NCBI RefSeq assembly: GCF_017745275.1
Contig: NZ_JAGHZS010000006.1
Location: 528,042 to 592,041, forward strand
Length of the DNA stretch: 64,000 nucleotides
Reading direction: 5' to 3'
Source of the DNA: Chitinophaga sp.
Lineage (GTDB): Bacteria > Bacteroidota > Bacteroidia > Chitinophagales > Chitinophagaceae
Part shown: positions 52,406-60,307 of the stretch, piece after piece
How the letters are laid out: the number at the start of each line of letters is the position of its first letter
Numbering within the stretch: position 1 is the first letter of the stretch
Notes under the pieces: generated by a model
Database searches by the model: none
Told to the model about the DNA's origin: nothing
Seen by the model: only the letters and a program-made list of their open reading frames with translations
Made by a program: the position numbers and the translations under genes

Positions 52406-52525
52406 AAGCTGAAAGCATAAAGCAGAAAGCATAAAGCTATTGAGGCGAATGAACATTGCGCATATTAATTCGCTTTGATCATTCGCCTCAATAGCTTTAT
52501 GCTTTATGCTTTATGCTTTCAGCTT
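52406..52525. repeat. Heptamer-built hairpin, copy F, reaching into the icd coding end
   Basis: 47-bp arms (52406-52452 with 52479-52525) carry one mismatch and a 26-base loop. Units are TGAAAGC, ATAAAGC and AGAAAGC; the core is CTATTGAGGCGAATGA. The right arm includes the stop and the last four codons (Lys-Leu-Lys-Ala) of the convergent isocitrate dehydrogenase. Confidence 0.92.
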
Positions 52526-53743
52526 CACTTTCAGTGCTGTATCCAGCGCATCCAGGAATTCTTCTGTATAAAGGTAGTGTTTACCATGTTCTACTTTGTT
52601 ACCATGGATACAAACGGCCAGATCTTTGGTCATTTTACCACTTTCTACGGTTTCAATACAAACCTGTTCCAGTGCAGTACAGAAGTCGATCAATGCCTGG
52701 TTGTTATCCAGTTTGCCACGGAATTCCAGACCACGGGTCCATGCGAAGATGGAAGCGATTGGGTTGGTAGACGTAGGTTTACCAGCCTGGTGTTCGCGGT
52801 AGTGACGGGTTACAGTACCATGCGCCGCTTCAGCTTCCATGGTTTTACCATCAGGAGTAATGAGAGTAGAAGTCATCAGGCCGAGGGAACCAAAACCTTG
52901 TGCAACGGTATCAGATTGTACGTCGCCGTCGTAGTTTTTACAAGCCCATACAAAGTTACCGTGCCATTTCAGTGCGCTGGCCACCATGTCATCGATCAGG
53001 CGGTGCTCATATGTTAAGCCGTTTGCATCGAAAGCAGTTTTGAATTCCTGTTGATAGATTTCTTCAAAGATATCTTTAAAGCGGCCATCATATTTTTTCA
53101 GGATGGTGTTTTTAGTACTCAGGTACAAAGGCCATTTTTTCATCAGTGCCTGGTTGAAACATGCACGTGCAAAGCCTTTGATAGATTCGTCGGTGTTGTA
53201 CATAGCAAGTGCAACGCCATCACCTTTGAAGTTGTATACTTCATGTTCAATCACCTGGCCATCTTCACCTTCAAATTTGATAGTGAGTTTACCTTTTCCT
53301 TTGGTGACGAAATCGGTAGCGCGGTACTGGTCACCAAAAGCGTGACGACCAATACAGATAGGCGCTGTCCAGTTAGGCACCAGGCGTGGAACATTGCTCA
53401 TCACAATAGGCTCACGGAATACAGTACCATCCAGGATGTTACGGATAGTACCATTTGGTGATTTCCACATTTGCTTCAGCTTAAATTCTTTTACACGCTC
53501 TTCGTCAGGTGTAATGGTAGCGCATTTGATACCTACGCCTACTTCTCTGATAGCGTTAGCTGCGTCAATGGTTACCTGGTCATTGGTAGCATCACGATGC
53601 TCCATGCCCAGATCATAATATTTAATTTCAACGTCCAGGTATGGAAGTATCAGTTTGTCCTTGATGAATTTCCAGATGATCCGTGTCATCTCATCACCGT
53701 CCAGTTCGACTACCGGATTAGCAACTTTAATTTTTTCTGCCAT
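52511..53743 (-). CDS. NADP-dependent isocitrate dehydrogenase, eukaryote-like subfamily (type II)
   Basis: Oxidatively decarboxylates isocitrate to 2-oxoglutarate. The 410-residue protein has the features of the eukaryotic-type homodimeric NADP enzyme: VVELDGDEMTRIIWKFIKDKLILP start, CATITPDEERVKEFKLKQMWKSPNGTIRN, GRHAFGDQYRATDF, FVWACKNYDGDVQSD, and EAAHGTVTRHYR near the cofactor site. It differs fully in sequence type from the second isocitrate dehydrogenase upstream on the same strand. Its last residues are encoded inside the hairpin element. Confidence 0.94.
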   Translation of the reverse strand: MAEKIKVANPVVELDGDEMTRIIWKFIKDKLILPYLDVEIKYYDLGMEHRDATNDQVTIDAANAIREVGVGIKCATITPDEERVKEFKLKQMWKSPNGTIRNILDGTVFREPIVMSNVPRLVPNWTAPICIGRHAFGDQYRATDFVTKGKGKLTIKFEGEDGQVIEHEVYNFKGDGVALAMYNTDESIKGFARACFNQALMKKWPLYLSTKNTILKKYDGRFKDIFEEIYQQEFKTAFDANGLTYEHRLIDDMVASALKWHGNFVWACKNYDGDVQSDTVAQGFGSLGLMTSTLITPDGKTMEAEAAHGTVTRHYREHQAGKPTSTNPIASIFAWTRGLEFRGKLDNNQALIDFCTALEQVCIETVESGKMTKDLAVCIHGNKVEHGKHYLYTEEFLDALDTALKVKLKA

Positions 53744-53870
53744 TTCGGGTTTTTTAAAAAATTAGATTAAAAGCGATTCGCAACAATTATTCAAACGTGT
53801 CCCTTGCGGGATAATCACGAAAAATACGAATAGCTATGAAAAAAACAAAATTAACCCAATATTAAAAAAA

Positions 53871-53998
53871 AAGCATAAAGCTAAAAGGATAAAGCAAAAA
53901 GCTATTAGAGCGAATGACAAAAGCGGATGAGTAACTTAATACTCGCTTCTATCATTCGCTCTAATAGCTTTTTGCTTTCAGCTTTATGCTTTCTGCTT
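53871..53998. repeat. Heptamer-built hairpin, copy G, between the two isocitrate dehydrogenase genes
   Basis: 47-bp arms (53871-53917 with 53952-53998) carry six mismatches, all in the 7-mer part. The core CTATTAGAGCGAATGA pairs perfectly with its partner. The right arm runs into the stop codon of the upstream dehydrogenase gene. Confidence 0.9.
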
Positions 53999-55268
53999 AG
54001 TGTTGCATTTGTTTAATTACTTCATCCGCAAACTCGCTGGTTTTAACCAGGGTAGCATCATCCATCAGGTTGTAGAAGTCGATGGTAACGCGTTTACGCA
54101 TGATAGCGGTGCTCAGGCCGTGAACAATGATTTCAGCGGCTTCTTTCCAGCCCATGTACTCCAGCATCATTACACCACTCAGGATTACTGACGATGGGTT
54201 CATGGTATTGGTGTTGGCAAAGCGGGGAGCAGTACCGTGTGTAGCTTCAAATACGGCATAGCCGGTATTGTAGTTGATGTTAGCGCCAGGGGCAATACCA
54301 ATACCACCCACAGCAGCAGCCAATGCATCAGAAATATAGTCACCGTTGAGGTTCAGTGTAGCTACTACTGAGTAGTCCTGTGGCGCCAGCAGAATCTGTT
54401 GGAGGAAGTTATCTGCGATCACATCTTTAATCAGCAGTTTACCTTTTGCCAGTGCTACTTTCAGTTCTTTGTTAGCTTCTTCTTCACCAAGTTCTTTCTT
54501 GGTTTTTTCCCAATGTTCCCAGGTGTAAACGAATTCACCGAATTCTCTTTCTGCCAGTGCATAGCCCCAGTTCTTGAAACCACCTTCTGTGAATTTCATG
54601 ATGTTGCCTTTATGTACCAGGGTAACAGAAGGACGTTTGTGTTCCAGTGCGTAGCTGATAGCAGCGCGTACCAGTCTTTCCGTTCCTTCTATAGACACGG
54701 GTTTGATGCCCAGTGAAGATGTTTCCGGGAACCTGATTTTTTTAACGCCCATTTCATTTTGCAGGAAATCGAGCAGTTTTTTAGCTTCTGGGGTACCAGT
54801 CATGTATTCAATGCCGGCATAGATGTCTTCTGTATTTTCACGGAAAATCACCATATCCACTTTCTCCGGGTGTTTTACGGGAGAAGGTACTTTGTTGAAC
54901 CAACGAACGGGTCTAACACAGGCGTAGAGATCCAGTTCCTGGCGCATCGCTACGTTCAGGGAGCGGATACCGCCACCAACAGGGGTAGACAGTGGTCCTT
55001 TGATAGACACCAGGTATTCTTTCAGGGCATCCAGCGTTTCTTTAGGCAGCCATTCACCTGTTTGCTGGAAGGCTTTCTCACCTGCCAGTACTTCTTTCCA
55101 TTCAATTTTCCGATCACCACCATAGGCTTTTTCAACAGCTGCGTCGAATACGCGAACACTGGCTTTCCAAATGTCCGGACCTATTCCGTCGCCTTCTATA
55201 AATGGGATGATGGGTTGTGCGGGGACCTGTAACAGGCCATTGTTCATCGATATTTTTTCTGCCGGCAT
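53997..55268 (-). CDS. icd: NADP-dependent isocitrate dehydrogenase, bacterial subfamily (type I)
   Basis: The E. coli-like enzyme, 423 residues. Signatures: PIIPFIEGDGIGPDIW start, GPLSTPVGGGIRSLNVAMRQELDLYACVRPVRW with the regulatory-serine region, FRENTEDIYAGIEY, LVHKGNIMKFTEGGFKNWGY and FEATHGTAPRFANTN cofactor motif. An exact -7 box (TACCTTTG, minus strand, 55312-55319) lies 44 bases upstream. Two enzymes for one TCA step next to each other suggests different expression or use (inference). Confidence 0.95.
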   Translation of the reverse strand: MPAEKISMNNGLLQVPAQPIIPFIEGDGIGPDIWKASVRVFDAAVEKAYGGDRKIEWKEVLAGEKAFQQTGEWLPKETLDALKEYLVSIKGPLSTPVGGGIRSLNVAMRQELDLYACVRPVRWFNKVPSPVKHPEKVDMVIFRENTEDIYAGIEYMTGTPEAKKLLDFLQNEMGVKKIRFPETSSLGIKPVSIEGTERLVRAAISYALEHKRPSVTLVHKGNIMKFTEGGFKNWGYALAEREFGEFVYTWEHWEKTKKELGEEEANKELKVALAKGKLLIKDVIADNFLQQILLAPQDYSVVATLNLNGDYISDALAAAVGGIGIAPGANINYNTGYAVFEATHGTAPRFANTNTMNPSSVILSGVMMLEYMGWKEAAEIIVHGLSTAIMRKRVTIDFYNLMDDATLVKTSEFADEVIKQMQH

Positions 55269-55311
55269 AAAACGGTTTCTTTATGCGTTACGTAATTGTT
55301 GTAATCGGGTG

Positions 55312-55319
55312 CAAAGGTA
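55312..55319 (-). promoter_or_regulatory. -7 box of the type I isocitrate dehydrogenase gene
   Basis: Minus-strand TACCTTTG, an exact TAnnTTTG, 44 bases before the ATG. No matching TTG. Confidence 0.5.
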
Positions 55320-55395
55320 ACGCTTTTCCCCTTAAAGACTGGCCAGTTTCTGTGTTAATTGTACAAATTCTCCAGCTGCATATAACTTTTTGCTT

Positions 55396-56064
55396 ATGTT
55401 AGGATTAATGTTATTTTGCTGCACATTTTTCGGCAGCAACAAAATCTTAGATACTACCATGGCTCCCATTACATATCTCGCCCTGGGCGATAGTTATACT
55501 GTTGGCGAACAGGTCGCCTATTCCGAATGTTTCCCTGTACAAACCGCCGCTTTACTACGCCAGCAGGGCGATCCCGTGGAGGCGCCACAAATCATTGCCA
55601 CCACGGGCTGGACTACCGGTGAACTGGCAGCAGGTATTGAAGCCGCACATATTACGCAAACATATGATATAGTAACCCTGTTGATAGGAGTGAATAACCA
55701 ATACCGGGGCTATGCTTTATCTGCCTACGAAACGGAATTTACGGCCCTGTTACAGCAGGCCATTGCATTTGCCGGCAACCGGCCGTCACATATAGTGGTA
55801 TTGTCAATCCCAGACTGGGGCGTAACGCCATTTGCTGCAGATCGCGACCGGGAAAAGATTGCCAGGGAAATTGATGCTTTTAATGCTGCCAACAAAGCCA
55901 TTGCGCAACGTATGCAGGTGCCTTACCTGGATATCACCGGTTTTACCCGGGAGGCTGTACATGATAAGGAGCTGGTGGCGGGAGATGGATTGCATCCTTC
56001 CGGAAAAGACTATGGCCGCTGGGCCGCCGCCCTCGCACCACTATTGCAACATGCTTTGCACTAA
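55396..56064 (+). CDS. SGNH/GDSL-family hydrolase
   Basis: About 222 residues from ATG 55396 (an in-frame TTG lies two codons upstream). SGNH blocks: block I LALGDSYTVGEQ, the block II glycine region TTGWTTGELAAGI, block III GVNNQYRG, and block V DGLHPSG. Esterase or lipase-like activity on an unknown ester. The hydrophobic N-terminus (LMLFCCTFFGSN) may be a weak signal or lipoprotein signal. Confidence 0.85.
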   Translation: MLGLMLFCCTFFGSNKILDTTMAPITYLALGDSYTVGEQVAYSECFPVQTAALLRQQGDPVEAPQIIATTGWTTGELAAGIEAAHITQTYDIVTLLIGVNNQYRGYALSAYETEFTALLQQAIAFAGNRPSHIVVLSIPDWGVTPFAADRDREKIAREIDAFNAANKAIAQRMQVPYLDITGFTREAVHDKELVAGDGLHPSGKDYGRWAAALAPLLQHALH

Positions 56065-56106
56065 GCCGAAAAATACGCTACATTCATATATCAGAAAACC
56101 TAAACC

Positions 56107-56775
56107 ATGGAAAGCCATATCGTCAAAATTCTTGCAGTTACCCCTGTAACGCATAATGTTCGTCAGTTTACCGTTGAAAAGCCCCAGGGATACACCTTTG
56201 TGCCGGGGCAGGCTACTGAAGTGTCTATCAACAAAGCCGGATGGGAGGAGGAAAGACGGCCCTTTACCTTTACCAGTCTGACCAACTGGGAACACCTGGA
56301 GTTTACCATTAAAATTTATGATGACCATAACAGCGTCACTCATGAGCTGGGACAACTAAAAGCCGGTGATGAACTGATTCTCCACGATGTATGGGGAACC
56401 ATACACTATAAAGGCGAAGGCGTGTTTATTGCCGGGGGCGCCGGTGTCACCCCTTTTATTGCTATCTTACGTGATCTGCAACATAAAGGACAACTGGGTA
56501 CTAACCAGTTGATCTGCTCCAATAAAACCCTGTCTGATATTATTTTGAAAGATGAGTTTGAAGGTATGCTGGGCAAGCGTTTCATCAATACGCTGACAGA
56601 GCAGGAGGTGCCTGGGTACGACCATCATACCATTGATGAAAGTTACCTGAAAGAGAAGATTACCAATTTCGACCAGCATTTTTATATCTGTGGCCCGGAT
56701 CCTATGGTACAGCAACTGAAAGCCATTCTTACCCGGCTGGCTGGCAATGAAGCCCTGGTGACTGTAGAAATATAA
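56107..56775 (+). CDS. FAD/NAD(P)-binding oxidoreductase (ferredoxin/flavodoxin reductase-like)
   Basis: A 222-residue ferredoxin-NADP reductase-fold protein without a fused iron-sulfur domain. FAD site RRPFTFTS, then HDVWGTI; the nucleotide site is FIAGGAGVTPFIAILRDL and CGPDPMVQQLKAIL. It probably moves electrons between NAD(P)H and a separate partner. It lies 42 bases after the SGNH gene. Confidence 0.87.
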   Translation: MESHIVKILAVTPVTHNVRQFTVEKPQGYTFVPGQATEVSINKAGWEEERRPFTFTSLTNWEHLEFTIKIYDDHNSVTHELGQLKAGDELILHDVWGTIHYKGEGVFIAGGAGVTPFIAILRDLQHKGQLGTNQLICSNKTLSDIILKDEFEGMLGKRFINTLTEQEVPGYDHHTIDESYLKEKITNFDQHFYICGPDPMVQQLKAILTRLAGNEALVTVEI

Positions 56776-56948
56776 GCAGCCTGTTAATAATATACCCGGT
56801 AATAGTTGGTGGAAATGACCGGCCAATTATTACCGGCCGTTTTTACCGGTAATTTCCTGCCGTTTACCGGTAAGTGTACCTGATTAGCCTAAACCCACTT
56901 TTGAAAGCAGCCCACCCGTTCTACATTTGTATCATAAATATTAAAACA
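56776..56948 (+). promoter_or_regulatory. Promoter and palindromic operator sites of the LiaF/LytTR operon
   Basis: Promoter TTG (56901-56903), 18-base spacer, TACATTTG (56922-56929). Upstream are two exact copies of the palindrome TTACCGGTAA at 56843-56852 and 56864-56873, centres 21 bp apart (two helical turns), with related CCGGTAA or TTACCGG pieces near 56791 and 56830. The sites fall at about -87 and -66, where an activator would bind. The pieces can also pair in the RNA. Confidence 0.7.
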
Positions 56949-57689
56949 ATGAAAAACGAAGATATTGAGGAATCAAGAAGAAAGAGCCGGTCCGTGGGGG
57001 GCTTTATCCTGATCATTATAGGTACCGTGTTATTATTACAACGTTTGGACCTGGATATCCCCAGCTACTGGCTTTCCTGGCAGATGATCCTCATTGCAAT
57101 AGGTATTGTATTAGGTGTTCGTCACGGGTTCCGGGTAGGAGGATGGATGGTGATGGTAGGTGTAGGCGTGGTGTTTCTCCTGGGCGAAATACAGAACTGG
57201 CCTTATGATACGGCCCGGTTTATCTGGCCGGTAGTGATGATCGGCATTGGGCTGTTAGTAATTTTTAAACGAAACTTTTCCACACGGGAATGGGCCGAGA
57301 AGAAAAAGCAGTTTGGCGGAGCCGCTGTCACTTCGGTTTCCGGCGATGATGTACTGGATGTAACTGCCATTTTTGGAAGTGTAGACAGAGTAGTTACTTC
57401 TAAAACCTTCAGAGGTGGTGATGTAACAGCTATCATGGGAGGTTCCGTTATCAATTTTATGAAAGCCGATATTGAAGGCACCGCTACCCTTGACGTAACG
57501 GCAATTATGGGAGGATGCGAAATTATTGTACCGGCTAACTGGAACGTAAAGGTGGATATCAATTCCATTATGGGTGGTGTGGACGATAAACGATTCCTGG
57601 ACCTGGTACCTCCGGCAGGGCAGGGAAAGCTGCTGGTACTGAAAGGAACCTGTGTGATGGGAGGAATTGAAATCAAAAGTTACGCCTGA
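56949..57689 (+). CDS. LiaF-like membrane protein
   Basis: 246 residues from ATG 56949. The N-terminal half has four transmembrane helices (GGFILIIIGTVLLLQRL; WQMILIAIGIVLGV; GGWMVMVGVGVVFLLG; FIWPVVMIGIGLLVIF) like the LiaI/LiaF membrane domain. The C-terminal half is a repetitive beta structure with DVTAIFGS, DVTAIMGG (twice), DINSIMGG and CVMGG. In Bacillus, LiaF restrains the LiaS sensor kinase; here a kinase gene of a different family follows in the same operon, so a similar control role is plausible. Confidence 0.82.
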   Translation: MKNEDIEESRRKSRSVGGFILIIIGTVLLLQRLDLDIPSYWLSWQMILIAIGIVLGVRHGFRVGGWMVMVGVGVVFLLGEIQNWPYDTARFIWPVVMIGIGLLVIFKRNFSTREWAEKKKQFGGAAVTSVSGDDVLDVTAIFGSVDRVVTSKTFRGGDVTAIMGGSVINFMKADIEGTATLDVTAIMGGCEIIVPANWNVKVDINSIMGGVDDKRFLDLVPPAGQGKLLVLKGTCVMGGIEIKSYA

Positions 57690-57738
57690 TAAATCACCAT
57701 ATCTCACTTTTCTATTTCCAACTTTTAAATCTTTTTTT

Positions 57739-58092
57739 ATGCATTGGTTTGTTGCGAAAGTAGTATATCAGATCATCTGCGGAGAAGGTAATCATACCCC
57801 GCAATTTGATGAACAGTTAAGATTGATTAGCGCTGTTACCAAAAAAGATGCCTGCGATAAAGCCCGTGAAATTGGTATACAGGAACAATATGCTTTTAAA
57901 AATCAACAACAGGAACTGGTACAATGGAAGTTCATCAATGTGCCGGAAGTATATACCCTGGATCAGTTGACAGACGGAATGGAATTGTATTCCCGCATTG
58001 AAGAACCGGGAGATCCCAATTCTTACATTGCCTGGTTGCAAATGAAATCTGCTCAACTGCAGGGACAACAATATTTTGAACTCAACGTATAA
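57739..58092 (+). CDS. DUF4288-type small protein
   Basis: 117 residues from ATG 57739 (MHWFVAKVVYQIICGEGNH). The pattern fits DUF4288: WFVAKVVYQI...FDEQLRLISAVTKKDACDKAREIG, QWKFINVPEVYTLDQL, DGMELYSRIEE. Function unknown. Its end overlaps the kinase start by 17 bases, so it is translationally coupled to the sensor. Confidence 0.8.
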   Translation: MHWFVAKVVYQIICGEGNHTPQFDEQLRLISAVTKKDACDKAREIGIQEQYAFKNQQQELVQWKFINVPEVYTLDQLTDGMELYSRIEEPGDPNSYIAWLQMKSAQLQGQQYFELNV

Positions 58093-59167
58093 AACGGGAC
58101 TATTGGTAAAGCAAATCATAAAAGGTACAGCCGTATGGTCATTCATTTGCTCCTTTCTGATCTGGCTGCTGATTTACGGAGGATTACTGTACTACTGGTT
58201 TGATCTTCCGTTGGGGCAGTCTGTCACCGACAGCCTGGTACATGTGATATTGCTGGCTGCCACCAGTGTCATCATCAACCACAACGTTGCTTATTACCGC
58301 CCAGCGGCAGGCTCTATGAAGTTTGGATATGTAGCCGTAGTGAGCTTTGCTTTGGCGGTGTTGTGGGTATGTTTGAGCCGTTGGTTGCTGATGAATGCCT
58401 TTCCCAAAGACCTGGAGTATCAGACGTGGTTGAATCATGCGATCCCTATTCATACGTTGGTAGGTTGGATGCTGACGTATGGAATTGGATTCAGGGCCCA
58501 GATCTGGTACGATGCAGAAGAACAACGGGAAACGCTGAAACGCCGCGAAACTGCTGAGAAAATTGTGAGAGAAGCGGAGCTGTTTAAATTACGGCAACAA
58601 CTGCAGCCACATTTTTTGTTTAACAGCCTGAACTCTATTAACGCATTGATCATGTTGCGGCCGAAAGAGGCCCGGGAAATGGTGTTAAAGCTCTCTGATT
58701 TTTTAAGAGGCTCACTGAAGCGGGAAGATGATCAGTGGATTTCTTTTGCAGAAGAACTGAAGTATTTGCAATTGTACCTGGATATTGAAAAAGTGCGTTT
58801 CGGTCACCGGTTGGCGACCGACATTATATCCGGAGAAGGTACAGACACCCGGATGATGCCGCCCATGCTACTACAACCGGTTGTTGAAAATGCCATTAAA
58901 TTTGGCTTATACGATACCACCGGTGATATTACCATCAGCATAAAATCCTGGGTAGAAGACAATATGCTGTATATATCCATACAAAATCCATTTGACAACG
59001 AATTGCAACAACCACATAAAGGCACCGGATTTGGTTTGACTTCCATACAACGAAGACTTTATCTATTATTCGCCCGGCAGGATCTGATGGAAACATCCGC
59101 ACACGAAAACATTTTTACCACCACTATCAAAGTACCACAAACCCATGATAAAAGCAGTAATAATTGA
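58076..59167 (+). CDS. LytS-type sensor histidine kinase
   Basis: A 363-residue membrane kinase read from TTG 58076, overlapping the previous gene. Four transmembrane helices (AVWSFICSFLIWLLIYGGLL; VTDSLVHVILLAATSVII; FGYVAVVSFALAVLWVCL; IPIHTLVGWMLTYGIGF) and no large periplasmic sensor, so it probably senses within the membrane or through a partner such as the LiaF-like protein. The His_kinase domain has QLQPHFLFNSLNSI with H179. The ATPase domain has QPVVENAIKFGL and GTGFGLTSIQRRL. It overlaps the regulator gene by 23 bases. Confidence 0.9.
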   Translation: MNSTYKTGLLVKQIIKGTAVWSFICSFLIWLLIYGGLLYYWFDLPLGQSVTDSLVHVILLAATSVIINHNVAYYRPAAGSMKFGYVAVVSFALAVLWVCLSRWLLMNAFPKDLEYQTWLNHAIPIHTLVGWMLTYGIGFRAQIWYDAEEQRETLKRRETAEKIVREAELFKLRQQLQPHFLFNSLNSINALIMLRPKEAREMVLKLSDFLRGSLKREDDQWISFAEELKYLQLYLDIEKVRFGHRLATDIISGEGTDTRMMPPMLLQPVVENAIKFGLYDTTGDITISIKSWVEDNMLYISIQNPFDNELQQPHKGTGFGLTSIQRRLYLLFARQDLMETSAHENIFTTTIKVPQTHDKSSNN

Positions 59168-59885
59168 TGATGAACCATTGGCCCGTGAGGTAGTAAAAGA
59201 ATACCTGCTGAACTTCCCGCAGATCACCGTGATGCAGGAATGTAATGATGGATTTGAAGGATTAAAAGCAATACAACAACATCAGCCGGATCTTATTTTC
59301 CTGGATATACAGATGCCGAAGATTACCGGTTTTGAAATGCTGGAACTGGTAGAAAATATGCCCGCAGTAATTTTTACCACCGCGTTTGAAGAACATGCCA
59401 TCCGTGCTTTTGAGGTACATGCCGTGGATTATTTGCTGAAGCCTTTTTCCGGTGAACGTTTTGAAAAGGCCGTAAAAAAGTGGCTGGATCAGTTCCAGGC
59501 GCCTGCCGTTGCTGATACAACGGCGCTGCTGGAAACAGCTGCCACTATGCCGGCGCAAAGCAATCGCGTAGTCATTAAACTGAATGGTAAAATAAAAATT
59601 ATCCCGGTACAGGATATCCACTATCTCGAGGCAGCGGATGATTATGTGAAGATTATTACCCAGGAAGGTAGTTTTCTGAAGAATAAAACCATGGCTTTCT
59701 TTGAGAAAATGCTGGATCCACAGCAGTTTACGAGAGTACACCGTTCTTACATCCTCAACATAAATCAGGTAACCCGTATTGATCCTTACGAAAAAGAAAA
59801 CCACCTGGCGATATTGCGCAGTGGCGCCAGGGTGTTAGTAAGTAAAACGGGTTATCCCCGACTCAAGGCGGCGCTGGGATTGTAG
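59145..59885 (+). CDS. LytTR-family response regulator
   Basis: A 246-residue regulator with acidic pair D8-D9, phospho-acceptor D54 in FLDIQMP, and LLKPF. The LytTR domain (about 140-246) has IHYLEAADDYVKII, FTRVHRSYILNINQVTRI and VSKTGYPRLKAALGL. It pairs with the upstream kinase and may act on the palindromes before the operon (inference). Confidence 0.93.
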   Translation: MIKAVIIDDEPLAREVVKEYLLNFPQITVMQECNDGFEGLKAIQQHQPDLIFLDIQMPKITGFEMLELVENMPAVIFTTAFEEHAIRAFEVHAVDYLLKPFSGERFEKAVKKWLDQFQAPAVADTTALLETAATMPAQSNRVVIKLNGKIKIIPVQDIHYLEAADDYVKIITQEGSFLKNKTMAFFEKMLDPQQFTRVHRSYILNINQVTRIDPYEKENHLAILRSGARVLVSKTGYPRLKAALGL

Positions 59886-59894
59886 GTGTTTTTC

Positions 59895-60284
59895 CTACAA
59901 TCCTGCGAACAGCCTTTCCAGCTTTTCCTTTGTTAATATTTTTTGTACCTGTATGCCGGTGGCAATTATTTTGCCGCCGGATACCGCTTCATAACTACAT
60001 GTAATTTCGTGGTGCTGTAACTGTGTGATGGTAGCGGTGAAAACTACTTCGCTGCCCACCGGTGCGGGGCGCAGATGTTCTACCGTAAGCCTGGTGCCTA
60101 TCCCTTCTTCATGTGCTTCTTTCATTTCCAGTACAAATAAACGGCAACACCATTCCGCATCTCTGGCCAGCGCAAAGGTGGCATATACAGGGTGTACATT
60201 CCCGGTATCGAATCCGGCGCTGTCTTCCGGACGCACAATGCGGCTGAATTGCCGGGTATCACCTGGTTTGAAGAGAGGGTACAT
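59895..60284 (-). CDS. Hotdog-fold thioesterase (FlK-like)
   Basis: A 129-residue single-domain thioesterase: VRPEDSAGFDTGNVHPVYATFALARDAEWCCRLFV, EEGIGTRLTVEHLRPAPVGSEVVFTATI, and a closing strand ATGIQVQKILTKEKLERLF. This pattern is like the fluoroacetyl-CoA thioesterase-type family; the true substrate is unknown. It sits 23 bases downstream of the transporter gene on the same strand. Confidence 0.8.
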   Translation of the reverse strand: MYPLFKPGDTRQFSRIVRPEDSAGFDTGNVHPVYATFALARDAEWCCRLFVLEMKEAHEEGIGTRLTVEHLRPAPVGSEVVFTATITQLQHHEITCSYEAVSGGKIIATGIQVQKILTKEKLERLFAGL

Positions 60285-60307
60285 GTTAGTTCGTATATTC
60301 GTTAGCG

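Noticed and set aside
52475..53017. 180-codon plus-strand frame antisense to the type II isocitrate dehydrogenase
   Set aside because: Cys/Phe-rich composition typical of an antisense shadow; the dehydrogenase on the other strand is certain.
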